DNA of 64,000 nt from Nereocystis luetkeana (Eukaryota; Sar; Phaeophyceae; Laminariales; Laminariaceae), in the NCBI GenBank assembly GCA_031213475.1, contig JARUPZ010000008.1, positions 11,465,938 to 11,529,937 on the forward strand, given 5' to 3'. The notes under the pieces were generated by a model. That model saw only the letters and a list, made by a program, of their open reading frames with translations, had not been told where the DNA came from and did no database searches. A program made the translations under genes and the position numbers. Positions 45,701 through 56,964 of the stretch are shown here, in pieces (the first letter of the stretch is position 1; each line of letters opens with the position of its first letter).

Positions 45701-48700
45701 TCGTTTCTGGGCCCATCGGTCAAATGTTAGTATTTTTTCAAGGGAGTGAAAGTGAATCTCCATCAAGGGCAACTCTAAATCTCGTGTTGATAACGACGGT
45801 TCCCGTTTCCTCTACCGGCTGCGTGCATACAACCCTCAGTGCTGCATGCGTGGATATCGACCAGTACCTCGACATACCCTCGCCAATGACGGGTGACATG
45901 GAGATCAACCTGGATGGCGTGGACACCATTGCGTGTGTAGAGATCCAAGTGCCGGGCGAGGCCGAACCCAACTTATTGGAGACTGTCATCGTTAACGGCG
46001 GAACTCTTACGATCAAGAGCTCCAGCAGTGTCCGGTACGAAATAAGGGTCGTAATATTCTTGTGAGGGTGGGTGAAACTAATTTGAAAAATATTTCAATC
46101 AGTGTGGATTAGTTTCGTGGCTTTGTTCTAGAGACGATATGGCGCCGGAGGAATTTCAGTAGTGTACCTTCATGTCTGGTGGGCTAAAAATCACATAACT
46201 ACTTTCGTTGAGGCAAACCACACGGTAAGCCGTGGGAAAACGATATCATTGGCTGGCCTACACACAAATAGCATTGGAGCTTACGCGTCAGATGGTAACA
46301 TTGGTTGGTCAGCTCACCAGACAAGGAGCCCGGCCCTTGCGGAAGGTCTGGACTCTGATGTGTGGACCCCCTACCAGTTGTAGTCTCGCGGCCGGGCGTC
46401 CGCTGTAGCTTGTGCTCAACGCCGCGGAAAAAACAAACCCTAAAGAACACCAGTCACCTTTCCAAGCACATGTTGGGGGGGGGCGCAAGCGTTTAGCCTA
46501 TTATTGTTGAGGGCGCCTGCGGATAAATCGTGCTCAAGAAACGAGATTTAGTTGTTTTTCGTCGTTTCGATTGGCAGATGACGCCCAAACGAGGCAAATT
46601 GCACCGCCACAATCTAGCCCTCGTCGCGGTAATAACATTTTGTGTCTGTGACGCGCGTGGGATTGTGCCGTTCGTAGGTTTGTGGACGTCGCTTTCACCG
46701 TTGCGACCGGGTCTAACCTCGTGTTCGACATGCCCGAGACCAACTTCGGCCCCAACAACGAAGTAAGTGCGCCCCGTGAACGGTCTAGGCAGCTATGGTG
46801 AGGCCGACCGAGTCCTAGTCGTGTGATGTTTTGTCGGGGGCACTCATCGGTGTTAGGTTCCGCTCAACAAAGCGCTCGAGAGATATGCAGCCGTTAGCAC
46901 TTGTCTGGAGGGGAGACATAATATGTCCGGTCAACAGGTACAGTTTCACGCGCGTCTGACGTTTTCATCAATTGTCGGAAATGTAAATGCGTCACACGCA
47001 AGCATATAATCTCCTCGTAATAAACACTGCTTGCACTCCGGCCACGCACCGTGTTCCTCTCATGTGTACACACTTTTGGTAAATTTTCCAGGGGGGACAC
47101 CGCGGATCATACGGCAGCGTTACCGTCATGGTTGAGGAGGGTGCAGGCGTCACTTTCTTGGGTCACGTCGTGGCGAAGGAGATCACCAATACACGCAGCC
47201 TTTTCCGGAACTCCGGCTCCATGGAGTAAGCGGGTTGCTCCGCTCCCACTGACGCATTCAAAGTGTCGGTCTGGGTTTCCGATCGTCACGTTTACGCCCT
47301 CGATGAAGCGTGTAGTCGCTACTCATAGAGAGTGACTGGCTATACCCGTGCTGAGACAGCGGCGTTGGGCTTAAACAATACAGACGCCACCAAAGTATAC
47401 AGAATGTGCTCTATATTACTCGGTTGAGCTTTGTAGTTTCCAGCGGTCGCCACTGGTTCGTAAAAAATCAAGCCGAATGTGAGGCACGTTGTAAGGTGCT
47501 CCCCGAGGTGCGTTAGAAGATGGAGTTCCCGAACACAAACCGATGCTCTCATCGCCAGTGACCACTCCATCAGAGAACCCGCGGCAGACCGTACTACTCT
47601 AACATAGTTCTGGAACGTTGTTCGCTCGGAAGGTTCAAGAAAAGCGTGGTCTGTCAAGATGGCGGCAGCGTGTTCAGCAGAAACACGGGAGTCATAAAGT
47701 GAGTTTGTAGATACCCTGCTTAGGTCGCGACGATTGTGTGTGTAGCACGTTTGACCCGTCTCTATGCGTGATTCCCTAGTGGATTGATCGGTGTGACGAG
47801 GGCCGTGGTATTGGAAACCTTAGTCGTCAACGAACGCTATGTCCGAATCATATTTTAATCAAATAGTCCAGTATCGCTGAAGTGGTCGCCGGTTTTTATC
47901 ATTGCTTGAAGGAGCGTCCGAGCGTTGTGAAGGGCTTTGGGTGCACACGCGAGCGTGGTGAATGACATGCTTTCGAGTTGATGCTTCGGATACGTCCGTT
48001 GCTCAAATACTACTGAGTACTAGTTTACAGCGTTTGGAAGTCCCCCACCCATCTGGTGCTCTTTTCGTGGTAGCACGATAAGTAGCAGGCGCAAAATAGC
48101 CTGCATCCGTATGCAACTGCAATACCTTAGCAAACGTTTACAACCAGAGAGGTGCCCTTTAGTGACCTCCTATGTTTGTGGGGACGATCGCAAATATAAT
48201 ACTGCCCCGGTCGGTTTGGCAAGACCAATGGTTTCTCAACCAGGCATGCCCTGCTTCTGCTTGCCTGTCAATGTATAAATTATCGCTCGTGCCCTGTCAC
48301 ATCACTGGCCCCTTGCCAGATTCCGCGGGGATGCTACCTTCAAGGACAACAGATACTACTCCATGGAAAACGAAGGGTCTGGATACATCAGGCTAGTGGA
48401 GGGTTGTTTTTGTTGTGGTTGTTGTGCTGCCTGGTCTACTCACCTTCGCGTTCACCCTGCACAATGGGTACCATGATTGCTACAGCATCATTTTGACCAC
48501 CGACATACGTGTACTTAATTCATTTTTTGGTGCATCCTCCCTATTACCCTGGTAGTTACCTCTCGGCAGACGCGATGAACAACATCTCACACTTCATTGC
48601 GCCAAGCATAAAAAAGGCACGATCCTTGCTGAGACCGGGAAAACGCTTCCTGGCCAACACATTTCGGACGGACTTGGTTCTTTCATGTATCTGCGGGTAT

Positions 48701-51700
48701 AACGTTTCACACAGTCAGCGTTTAGGTAAACGATACAGAGCTCCCTCTCCTGAGAGACGCTTCAGGGAGAAGAAAGTTGCACCCTTGCCATAGCAAATCT
48801 CTCAACATTTTCGCTTCCATTTCGCCCGGTGAGCTACTGGGTGCCCCCGCCGTCTGAAATAGTCGTGGATATTCTAATTTAATACCGTCTGCTTGGCCAG
48901 ATTTTCGAAGAAAGCGACCTTCGACAACAATGCGTTTAACGTCGACGGATCAGCTGGCTGCAGCTTGTCGAATGGCGACGACGCAGAGATCAGGTGATCA
49001 TTGACGACATACCCCTCCCCTGTGTTTACCAAGGAAAAAAAAACTAGGCGACGCAGTACCGTAACAAAGTGTTATTTACGTTGAAGTTAACAAGCTTGTG
49101 TACGTCATATATTATCATTGCCAGCCTTGCTAGACTATCATTATCGGGTTCATGCTTCATATAACTTGGCCTTTCTCACACTTATTCTTGTGTCTGTGCG
49201 TTTGTGCTCTCTCGCTCTTGACACCACGTTACAGGTTCCGGGGAAAAACAACTTTCAAAAACAACGGATGTAGGGAGGGTCCGGCCGTTCGGAACGAGGG
49301 AGACATAACGTAAGCGATATGACGACGTCCCTGACGGGGCGCAGACAACTAGGACGACGAAATCCATCTTCGATTCGGCCTGTCAATCCTGACAGACGCC
49401 GCTTATTGCAAATTGTCAGTTTGCTCAGAGCTGGATGTAGGGCCCATCTTAACAGGGAACGCTATTAAATTTTGGAAAAAAAACAATTTCAAATTAAGTT
49501 CCTTTTGATTTCGAAAAACAAAACGTGTTTGCGTTTTATCTGGAGACGGCGTATTTATTGTCAACAAAAAAGAAGTCAGAAAAAACGCTCCCCGTCACAC
49601 AAAGCCCAGCCGACGAACCACGCCGCGCGCAGACGAGAGCGAAGGTTTGCGCTGCCGCGTGCGCGCCGCCCCCAGCCTCTTTTTCTTTTTGGTCGCGCAC
49701 GATAGGAAGATATCACTCTCAGGGTGTCTTGGGTGGGCAGAGGAAGCCCTCAAGCGCCACGTGCGGAACAGCAGCGGTGATTCAGCTATCGAGGTCTCGA
49801 GCGTATCCTCCGTTGTGTTTGCTCGTTCGCTCGGTGTTCGTCATTGTTGGCCGATCGAGCAGGCCGTAAACTTGGGATTGCGGCCGTCAGAATTACTCCA
49901 CCGACGGGGTACGATGTGCTATGGTGTGTGGACGTGGGCGCGGACATTACTCTGGTCACCTATCGTTGAGGTTCGCGTTTTATCGCCTCGATCGTGGTCA
50001 CCGAAGAGGCCGAGAATCGCCCCGGACTCCACCGAGGGTGTTGACACACCATGAGCACACTAAATCAAGACCGAGGAACTCCCAAATTCCAAATTGAAAT
50101 TCAAAAAGAACACAAAAAACGTCCCAAAAGATTTTTCACTCAAACTGAACTTTGCTGGTTTGCCTGCTTGGTTGTATACTCTCCGGCCAATCAGATGCCA
50201 ATAAAATTAGAAGAAAAAACAAAATGTCCCCGTTTAGATGGGCCCTTGACATGCGCAACTCGCTAATGCTTGGCGCTCGCCTGCTGGTGTGTTGTTTCGG
50301 TTGCCTCGTTGACATACCCTCGATTAATTCCACAGGTTTCACAGAAAGACGTACTTCAACGACAATGAAAGCGAAGCCTCCGGCGCTGGCCTGCAAAACC
50401 GAGGAGGTTCAACCACGTGAGTTCTCACGTATCGCTGGGTGTATGGTGCTGCGTTGTTCCATGCAGACGTGGACTGACGATCTGCCAACCAATCGATGCA
50501 GAGTGGGATACGAGAATACTACCACCGCTGCTGGCGTTTAACGGGTCCAAGGTCAGATAGCCTGAGCTTGACACCGCTTGCCGTTCGGGGAGGTGGTACA
50601 ACCTGGCAGAGCTTCGCCCACAACAGGTCACAAAGTACCCATGTCCGTTGTCAGTGGCCACGCTGTACCGCGTGAACAAGGTGAAGCCCCATACTAAGAA
50701 AATGTAAAACAAGTGACACTACCGTTACCGTGCCCATCGTAAGCGTTTGCTCTCCCGGCACTGTGAACGTTTTCGTTTTTTCGGCGTCAGTAACGCGCAT
50801 TATGCTCTGTTTGGCACTCTCCTGTTCCCGTTCAGGTTTAAGGCCGCCGTTCAGTTCAACAGCAACCACGCCGACTTTGAGTTTGATGGTGGAGGCCTAG
50901 CTGTGTTGGGAGGCGACGTCGTGTGAGTAAAACGAGATCCGTCGGGAAGCTCTGCCTATAGTAGGCCGTCCTGTCAAATGCCTGGCAGTATCGTGCAAGA
51001 GTTACCAGCAATCGGCACCGTGTCCACGTGCACGGGTCGAGCAATGTACTCGGAGTTGGTGTTGGGAATCGCGATCCCATGCCGTATTTGTTGCCACGAT
51101 ATTTAAATACGGCAATTACACGTCAGGCGTGAGCACGTGTGCTTCCAACATTTTCACGATCGACTCCCATGGTCACACTCGTATCTTAAGATCTTCTTCG
51201 AATTTTGTATTCCGGGCATCATTTATCAGATTCAACAGAGCCGTTACTTTTGACGGCAACAACGCGAGCTCAGGGTCTGCCTTCGCTGTCGAGGGAGGCT
51301 CGCTTACGTTCAAGAAGCCTGGTCAAGTTATCTCGAGGAACGCCATGCTCGACATGTATTCGGTACGCCCCACTAGGAACTGCGAGTAAGTTTGCCCGGT
51401 TGTCGCCCGCTATGTAGTGAAAACGGTAATGTCTATATATCCCACCGTAAATAAGTTCAACTAGGGCCATTTTGGACCTTGACACGTCCAATGGTACATA
51501 AATGCTCGACGCAGTGGTTTCCATACACCTGATCGCATCTCAGCGATAGGATTAACCACGATGAGGTTTCCTTTAGCGCTATATCTGCCGACGATAACCA
51601 TACAGTTCACTCGCGCTGAACCGCCTGAAGAAACTAAGACGTGCCAATCATTGACGTACAACGACATATATCTATCCCGATCGTGACCGTTGACAGGGCG

Positions 51701-51792
51701 ACCTCAGCTGCACCTTTGGAAAGGTTTCCGACGAAGGAACGCTGATAGGCTTCACCGGGGACGACGTCTGCGTCCCTGCTGAAGCTTCCTAA
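42724..51792 (+). CDS. Gene B: secreted parallel beta-helix (Pmp-like) repeat protein, 12 exons
   Basis: Exons: 42724-42782, 45840-46034, 46678-46762, 47092-47225, 47633-47698, 48320-48391, 48901-48993, 49235-49309, 50336-50416, 50836-50922, 51230-51362 and 51697-51792. They join in frame to 391 codons ending TAA. Exon 1 is a signal peptide (MAKVWGMLVLATSALLSSAR). Exon 2 gives AACVDIDQYLDIPSPMTGD. Exons 6-11 carry FxxN rungs (FKDN, FDNN, FKNN, FNDN, FNSN, FDGN). The end is DVCVPAEAS. Every exon equals the corresponding gene A exon in length, and protein identity is high by eye. All donors are GT except after exon 6 (AGGCTAGT, where gene A has AGGTCAGC), which would be a GC-AG intron or a damaged site. 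No catalytic motif was seen; it is probably a secreted or cell-wall beta-helix. Exon 1 is assigned from phase, position and the gene A parallel across a 3.1-kb intron. Confidence 0.75.
43543..43933 (-). mobile_element. TIR element M1, copy b, in gene B intron 1
   Basis: A 391-bp reverse copy of 1267-1657, with CAGACAAAACGGAAAAATG at one end and GATTTGTCTG at the other. Its 106-codon frame is open on the minus strand (43597-43917). Confidence 0.85.
49439..50246. mobile_element. TIR element M5 (808 bp) in gene B intron 8
   Basis: The left end AGGGCCCATCTTAACAGGGA pairs in inverse with the right end, where GTCCCCGTTTAGATGGGCCC precedes the final T. The equivalent gene A intron is 222 bp against 1026 bp here; the difference of 804 bp matches the element. 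AT-rich subterminal regions flank a GC-rich centre with a 135-codon frame of no known family. It is probably a non-autonomous DNA transposon. Confidence 0.75.
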
Positions 51793-53305
51793 ACACTATT
51801 TGGTTACACACTAAGGTTTTTTCATCCTAGCCTCTGGGCGCGGTACGGTTTCGTACGCGACGGCTCAGATGCTATCCACAGGGTGTTCACGTAATGTTGC
51901 AGTGTCGCCGGAATCCGTTGCTGTGCACAGTTGGACGGTCTTGGGATAATCTCGTGATCAACCTCGAGCAATTGGTCGAAACTATATGATGGTCCCGACG
52001 AGACACAGTTAGACAATACAACGCAACAGTCGAAAGGTCACAACACGTACTCGACCGATACAGTTTGGTGTCCGTACCGATGAGCGTTCGATAGGCACCC
52101 CCAATACGTTCGATGGGGTTTTCGTTGGTTATACGAATATGTCGAGGCATTTCATTTGAGGCAGAGATATGTTGAGGTTTTCATCGGCTGGAGGGTTTGT
52201 TTGAGGACTCTTGTTCGTCGTGGCACGGCGTGAAGTTTATAGTTGGCTGGGACCTACTTCGTACGTGTGAAGGTCTTCATGTGTTTCGGGTCATGTGAAA
52301 GTTTGTAACATTTGTGGTGGTGGTAATGAGTGAAAGATGAAAGTCGTGCAGCGGCAAGCACTAAGCAGTCATATATTCGTTGTCGAACAACTAGCGAGCA
52401 TGCGAGGTACAGGCGGAGTTGATGTGTAATTATGATGTTGATACCGGTAACGCTCATCTGGTTGGGCGACTGTGCTGTGCGTTTGATGACATACGTATCT
52501 ATATTGGGCCCATCGGCGTTTGAAGAGACGTTGACGTTGCGTTGGACATTATATGAGTGCTTGTTTTGCGCACTCGTTCGACCGAGCACCCAAAACTCAG
52601 GGGGCGCAATAGATGGGTCCCGGTTTCGTGTAGTGTCGTGGATTATACAAGCGCGTGTTTGGCAAAAAACAGAACTAGAAGATTGGCTGCGAAATAGATA
52701 TGAATACACGTACGGAAGCGGGCGGAAGGAAAACACCTGTCGCCGCGTCTACCGCTACATTACCTACTACAGTATCCTTCAATCTGCAATAACAGTCAAC
52801 AATGCCGCTGTACCTGAAACCTTCGACGAGTTGGGCTCGAAGATCAAAGGGATGGTTAAAACAGAAGCAACTGCGGGGAGGCTGGCCGCATGGCGTTTAA
52901 ATCTACACACAGCAGTCTTGGTATTTAATTCAAATACGGCGGGCGCGTGGTGACTCCATACGGTGATGGAGTGAGCATGCTTGACCCATTGGCGTCTACT
53001 CTGCGCTGTGGCAGAAATTCCGTGTTTCGTGTGGGGTCCTTGCATTCACACATTCTCCCATCCCCGGTGTGCACGAGTCTACCACACCAAAGTTCTCTAC
53101 AGCCGGATGGCGACTCAGCTACTACAGGCCTACAATAATCTCCCCCTAGAGTAGGTATCGTAGACATCGGCCTGCAGTCTTCGTCTCGGACACATGTGTC
53201 GGCGAATACGCTGAATATATATTAATTATATGTAGACAGCTTGATGCCCAATTTATAACTTCATCACACTATTGCCGCTAATTAATGCCAACTTGTTTGA
53301 AAAAT
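51793..53305. other. Unassigned; one open frame of 173 codons
   Basis: The plus-strand frame at 52432-52953 (…VVSWIIQARVWQKTELEDW…, then YRYITYYSILQSAITVNN) looks protein-like and is the best coding candidate here. I recognise no family, and a 160-codon frame overlaps it on the other strand. Nothing else is supported. Confidence 0.3.
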
Positions 53306-53308
53306 GTA

Positions 53309-53431
53309 TATCTCACGTACTTCAAAATCAACTTTTGTAAGCTCCCTTCGTGCAACAACGAAACAAAAATATCTCTCACTAAATCCGAAGTCACATTTTG
53401 CAAGCTGCCTTCGTGCAACGCTCCAAGATCT
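53309..53431 (+). repeat. Two-copy tandem duplication, period about 61 bp
   Basis: TATCTCACGTACTTCAAAAT … CTCCCTTCGTGCAAC is repeated with changes as TATCTCTCACTAAATCCGAA … CTGCCTTCGTGCAAC. Confidence 0.7.
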
Positions 53432-54235
53432 TGTTCTTTGCGACGTAATCTTCGAACATGAAATGTGTTCTTGCTCTCCTGTGCTTTGAACTTCCGCTCC
53501 TCGTCATCTACCGCCGCTTCACCCGACGTCCATCGAAATAAGAGTCTTTGGAGCTAACGAGGGGTTCACTCTATCCTCTCTGTCGTATTTTGTACACTAC
53601 ATACGCCTCGCTGTGGACTCTTGCAGACAACAAAGCAGTACCTTCCTCTATAGCTCTGCAACAACACCCCCAATTTCCAACCCATTCTCTCTATCTCCTT
53701 TTACCGCAGCACACTGCTGTACACACACAACCATGCACGCTTGACACGAAAAGGTATATGTTTGTCCCGCCACGTACTTTGCCGTTACGTATCGAACACC
53801 CGCCGCAGTTTAAAGTATTCCAATAACCGACACCTCCCGCATAGAGAGGAGGAAGAGCGACGCTCGCTACACCACGTTGTTGGTGGCCCGTGGCGATGAT
53901 GATGAGTTTCGGCACGAAGACCTTGCCCCGAGCAAAGACATATTAACTGCATACAGCAGTGGAAGAAAGAAGCCTGCCTACAGCGTCTGTGGCGAGAGAA
54001 CACAAACCGCCTATCGCCGCTACGCGGGGACTCCCGAACGAACTGGCCGTAGGCGTTACAGGTAAGGAAGGTTGACCGAAGGCATACGACACCTGACTAT
54101 ACCCCCAAGAGGGCGCGAAGTCGGTCAATGCGTTGGCGGCGCCTGTCTGTCTGCCTCGCAAATATCAACCCGGCCGCGAGAGACGAGTCAACCCGTGTTC
54201 TTCACACAGTTAGTTATGTACCCCTTTATCTCCAA
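53432..54235. other. No recognised gene; one possible exon
   Basis: The frame ending at 54062 (…AYSSGRKKPAYSVCGERTQ…RRRYR) is followed by a good donor (TACAG/GTAAGG). It could be an exon of an unknown gene, but no acceptor or partner exon was identified. Confidence 0.25.
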
Positions 54236-54870
54236 TTCACAGCCACTCCGAGTAATTTTCGTACTCCGAGTACTCCGAGTATTTGAATACTGGTGGCCTA
54301 AATACTCGGAGTACATTGGAGTATGAGCGCAGTACTGAAGATCCTAATAAATACTCCATGTACTGGCAGTATGAGTAGTACTCAAAGTCGGGTGCAAGCA
54401 GTAGTACCTGGAGTACAAACATCTAAATATCTCGGAGTACTCCGAGTATTGCGAGTACTGAACCCGGGAATACTTCATCATCCGAGTTAAATACTCCGAG
54501 TAATACTCTAACCCGGAGTAAGCTGGGAGTATGAAACCCTCAAATACTCCAAGTATTTAAGTTTTCGCACTGCAAAATGCAAGTGCTCCGAGTACGTAAA
54601 GTAGGAGCAGTACAAGAGATCCCCAAATACTTCAAGTACAACGAGTATTCCACACAGAGTAATAAACCCCAAAATGCTCGGACTACAGCAGTATTTCAGA
54701 GTATCGAACCCCAAAATACTCCGAGTACAAGCAGTGCTGAGAGTGATCATACTCGAAATACCCCGAGTACGAGCAGTATCCCGGAGTATCGAGCCCTGAA
54801 ATACTCCGAGTACACGAAGTACCAATTTATCTCCAATAATACTCGTTACTTTACTCCAAGGTACTCGGAG
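54236..54870. repeat. Degenerate array of ACTCSGAGT palindromes
   Basis: About 630 bp built around TACTCCGAGTA and variants. At least eight exact ACTCCGAGT/ACTCGGAGT words occur (for example 54245, 54263, 54272 and 54304), with many one-base variants. Towards the right end a period of about 42 bp is visible: AAATACTCCGAGTACNAGCA … GAGTATCGARCCC. Frames read through it because of the repeat. Confidence 0.8.
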
Positions 54871-56596
54871 CATCTCTCTGCACCTTCCCATATTGATATA
54901 TTACGAGCATCGTCTGGCTTTTGCTCAGGACGACCCAATCCGGCACACTCTTCTGTCGATGACCACCATAATGAAAGCCGTTCTTCGTGCAGATACGTCT
55001 CGTACGGCATTTACATTTTGCGTCACGACTGGTTGGTGCTGCCGTCTCCATCATCCTCGTGTTTGTGACTAAGTAAGGTCGACATCGTTTTCATTTCATT
55101 ATCCTACCAGCACGGTCGTCTGATCTCTGCTCTGGCACCTTGTTTTCAACACACCTCACCCTCTCGATTAAAGTGATAATATTGACGACCGTTCATTCGG
55201 ATATTTCGGCGTCCGATCCAGCGGGCATTCCTTGCACGCTGGCATTTGGATTTTTAGTACAAATCACAATCGCACTTACTCGCAATATTCAGGCAGTATT
55301 TTGAGATTTCAAGTTGAGTAGTCCTCACACTCCCAGTCACTCGCAATGTTCAGGCCGCAACCACCCGATCATTAATAGTCTCCGCATTAAGAGTACAAAA
55401 TTTACTCGATACGGAAACAGTCGATACTCCCGAGTATGGTCCCTCTGCTGCATGTTTATCGTATTACCCGTAGATTGTATAGCATCGTACTGGTGGATCC
55501 TACGACTAGTTTAGCTGGCAGTGTGATATTTCAGAGAGGGAGCAATCACATCGATCAAGTTTTCCACAAATCATAATTTCAACGCTTATTGAGGCCCCTA
55601 CATAAAGTGACTTACAACGTGGTTTTCATTAGTTTGAAGCACGGGGCCACAATTAATGTCCATTCTATGTATGTAGTCTCGATAATACCTACAGGAATCA
55701 GGCCCGACCGCCGTTGGGGGCTGGAGGGGCTTTTATCCCCTAGTTGTATATAACAACCACTCAGTACGAAATCTCTAGACTTTCTTCGCAATACCCACTA
55801 TCACAATGTGACCCTAGACAATATTTTGTCGAGCAAGGACGGTCGGAAAACTTACGTGGGAGTCTGGAGTTGGTATCGCCGCGTTCTGCATGCTAACGCT
55901 TTCTTTTTATTCGTCGTGGCGTTGTTCAAGTCATCGATACTGTTTGCGAGTTAAACAAATACACTGAACTACAAACATGAACAAATTAATTGCGATTGAT
56001 AGGACTTGCAGATACAATTCGTCTAGTAGGTGCATGGAATGTTTTTTCTAATCTATCTATTGGATTTCGACGCTACTACATCGTCCTCAACAGAACCTCT
56101 GCGGGCTGCTGTTGGCCTTTCGTGGTGGTTGATCCGCCCCCTCCGAGCGGTCAGAAAACCCAGCTAGTGTTGCTTCCCGATGAAACTTCCGCCGGGGGTT
56201 CTTCAGGCCAAGTTCGGTCTGAATGGATCTCTCATACGTAGCGTCGAAAACAATCACACTTCCTGCCAGCGGGTTAACAGATGATTGAAAATAGGACGCC
56301 GTTGGGTCCCGCAAATTCTCAATCGCCTGCACCGACCGGCGAAAGAGGTTGCTACGGTCTGGATATTTCCCAAGCGGAATTCACGAGTTCCCTGCTCATT
56401 GCAGTTGCACACACACGCGTATCGTGGCTTCCTGACGTCTAAGGTTTATCTCTCATGCTCATTCCCACTGCGATTAATTATCCAATTTGAACGAGTTTTG
56501 TCAATTCAAGCGGGGTCGATTGTGACCAAACCTCAGCCCCAAGGAAAGCAAGAAACTATATATATATGGTAATTCCCCCAGGAGTCTTTTTTTGAA
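54871..56596. other. No recognisable gene
   Basis: AT-rich unassigned DNA. Open frames below 100 codons show no domain. Confidence 0.4.
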
Positions 56597-56690
56597 TAAG
56601 ACATGTTGGGATCAAACCTGCGCCTTCGATGATGACAAAAATGCGTAAAGTAACGGTATGACCTCCTGAGCTAGAGGGTTAGACAAAATA
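56597..56690 (-). repeat. tRNA-like sequence with A and B boxes
   Basis: On the minus strand TAGCTCAGGAGG (56673-56662) matches the polymerase III A box, and GGTTTGATCCC (56619-56609) is close to the B box, 42 bp apart. The acceptor ends do not pair (AACCCTC against AACATGT) and the T stem does not close. It is therefore a tRNA-derived remnant or SINE head, not a working tRNA gene. Confidence 0.4.
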
Positions 56691-56964
56691 ATCAAGTACC
56701 CATCTTGATTATTACGTGAAATATCAACCGAAAAGAAACAGGTGACCATTACTCAGGTGCTCTACGGTACCCATTCTGCGCCACTGTGATGCCGGTACTA
56801 CCACTCTGGAAAAGACGGACAAATACTCAACTCGATAGTAAACTGTATGTCCTCGACCCCAAACGACGCATATTCCCTGAAATCAGGGGGAAAAGTTGAT
56901 GTGTTTTTGTAAGAAAGAGCTGAAAAATCCTGTTTCAAAGAAAATATAGGGTTCCAGGTGAGAG

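Noticed and set aside
54577-55068. 163-codon plus-strand frame
   Set aside because: Most of it is the ACTCCGAGT array read in one frame, with no other coding sign.
56597-56690. Working tRNA gene on the minus strand
   Set aside because: A and B boxes are present, but the acceptor ends do not pair and the T and D stems do not form.
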